DNA from: CAZNVB01 sp964576265
GTDB lineage: Bacteria; Acidobacteriota; Aminicenantia; Aminicenantales; UBA8522
DNA: 15,039 nt
Direction of reading: 5' to 3'
Assembly: GCA_964576265.1 (NCBI GenBank)
Contig: CAZNVB010000059.1
Location: 1-15,039, forward strand
A program made the position numbers and the translations under genes. Positions 14,516 through 15,039 of this stretch are shown here, piece by piece. The notes beneath the pieces were generated by a model, which saw only the letters and a list, made by a program, of their open reading frames with translations, searched no databases and was not told where the DNA came from. Position 1 is the first letter of the stretch. Every line of letters starts with the position of its first letter.

Positions 14516-15039
14516 GTGCCGGAAAAGAAAAACCGACTCCTGGCAAGGAGGAAAAGGCCTTTCCTCCATCTTCGGATCGAGAAGCTCAAGGCGGGGAAAG
14601 CCCTCCGTGTTCTTGGCTTCGTTTGTCTCTTCGGGCTGGCCGTGATCTTTGGCGCCTTTGCCGGGGCTTACCGTGCCGTCCGCCAAAATCTTCCCTCTGT
14701 TTCCGATCTGGAAAATTTCGAGCCGAACATTCTGACCTCCGTTTATTCGGACGATGGACGGATCATCAAGGACTTCGCCATCGAGCGCCGGATCGAAGTC
14801 CCCTATGAAAAAATCCCGGATGTTTTGATTCAGGCCATCGTCGCCACCGAAGATCCGCGTTTTTTCAAACACAACGGGGTCGATCTACGAGGAATCCTCC
14901 GGGCGGCCAAGGAAAATATTCGCCGCGGACGGATCTTCAGGCGTCCGGAAGGAGGAAGCACGATCACCCAGCAGCTCGCCCGCAATCTCTTTCTTTATCC
15001 CCAGCAGACGATCGGTCGAAAGCTCAAGGAGATGTACCT
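14516..15039 (+). CDS. Penicillin-binding protein 1A-type, GT51 transglycosylase N-terminus (partial)
   Basis: The frame runs from GTG 14516 off the window edge, giving 174 complete codons. A basic cytosolic tail (1-28) is followed by one membrane helix (about 30-52), then the start of a GT51 peptidoglycan glycosyltransferase. The markers are SVYSDDGRIIKDF (75-87), ATEDPRFFKHNGVD (110-123) with catalytic E112, and GGSTITQQLARNLFL (146-160). This domain polymerises lipid II into glycan strands on the outer face of the inner membrane. The C-terminal part, expected to be a transpeptidase, lies outside the window, so a monofunctional MtgA-type enzyme cannot be excluded, although the cytosolic tail and motif spacing favour a class A PBP. 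A TTG at 14507 is an alternative start with GGAGGG 10 nt upstream. It is functionally linked to dapF through peptidoglycan synthesis but is not in the same operon. Confidence 0.9.
   Translation, partial: MPEKKNRLLARRKRPFLHLRIEKLKAGKALRVLGFVCLFGLAVIFGAFAGAYRAVRQNLPSVSDLENFEPNILTSVYSDDGRIIKDFAIERRIEVPYEKIPDVLIQAIVATEDPRFFKHNGVDLRGILRAAKENIRRGRIFRRPEGGSTITQQLARNLFLYPQQTIGRKLKEMY

Overview
The window reads as a chromosomal segment of a GC-rich, Gram-negative bacterium. Peptidoglycan is indicated by dapF and a GT51 penicillin-binding protein, and export by several signal peptides, a probable lipoprotein and an HtrA protease. The gene mix is a DUF5916 barrel-type C-terminus, secreted DUF4412-like proteins, a DUF5703 glycoside-hydrolase-like protein and a eukaryotic-type hexokinase. 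That mix resembles what I associate with Aminicenantes/Acidobacteriota. The placement is an inference and no marker gene here proves it. I see no insertion sequence, prophage, CRISPR array or other mobile element.

Layout. 1-408 (+) is the 3' end of a DUF5916-like protein; it converges through an overlapping hairpin on a secreted hypothetical protein (426-1463, -) that has its own sigma70-type promoter. Next come a hexokinase (1646-2950, -) and, divergently, a DUF5703 probable lipoprotein (3181-5475, +), a plausible sugar-harvesting and phosphorylation pair. The 366-bp space 5476-5841 holds tRNA-Gln(CTG) on the minus strand with a near-consensus promoter, an opposing strong promoter for the next gene, and two dyad-symmetric elements between them. 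5842-11192 (+) is a tight run: UPF0104-type membrane protein, nrdR, hsp20, lon, thiL. Two of its junctions are 4-bp overlaps (GTGA, ATGA). It joins protein quality control (Hsp20 chaperone, Lon protease) with deoxynucleotide regulation and thiamine diphosphate synthesis. On the opposite strand, htrA (13582) and dapF (12062) form a two-gene unit ending at 11220, convergent with thiL. Beyond a divergent promoter region, a divergent thymidylate kinase (13756-14370, +) and the start of a PBP1-type enzyme (14516 to the edge, +) close the window.

No complete new system is visible; most genes are housekeeping. The points most worth checking are: a DapF homologue in which the second catalytic cysteine is serine; a recurring arrangement in which strong promoters lie so close to start codons that the mRNAs would be leaderless or nearly so, while genes with a Shine-Dalgarno have leaders of about 33 nt; and the dyad symmetries between the tRNA-Gln and UPF0104 promoters.
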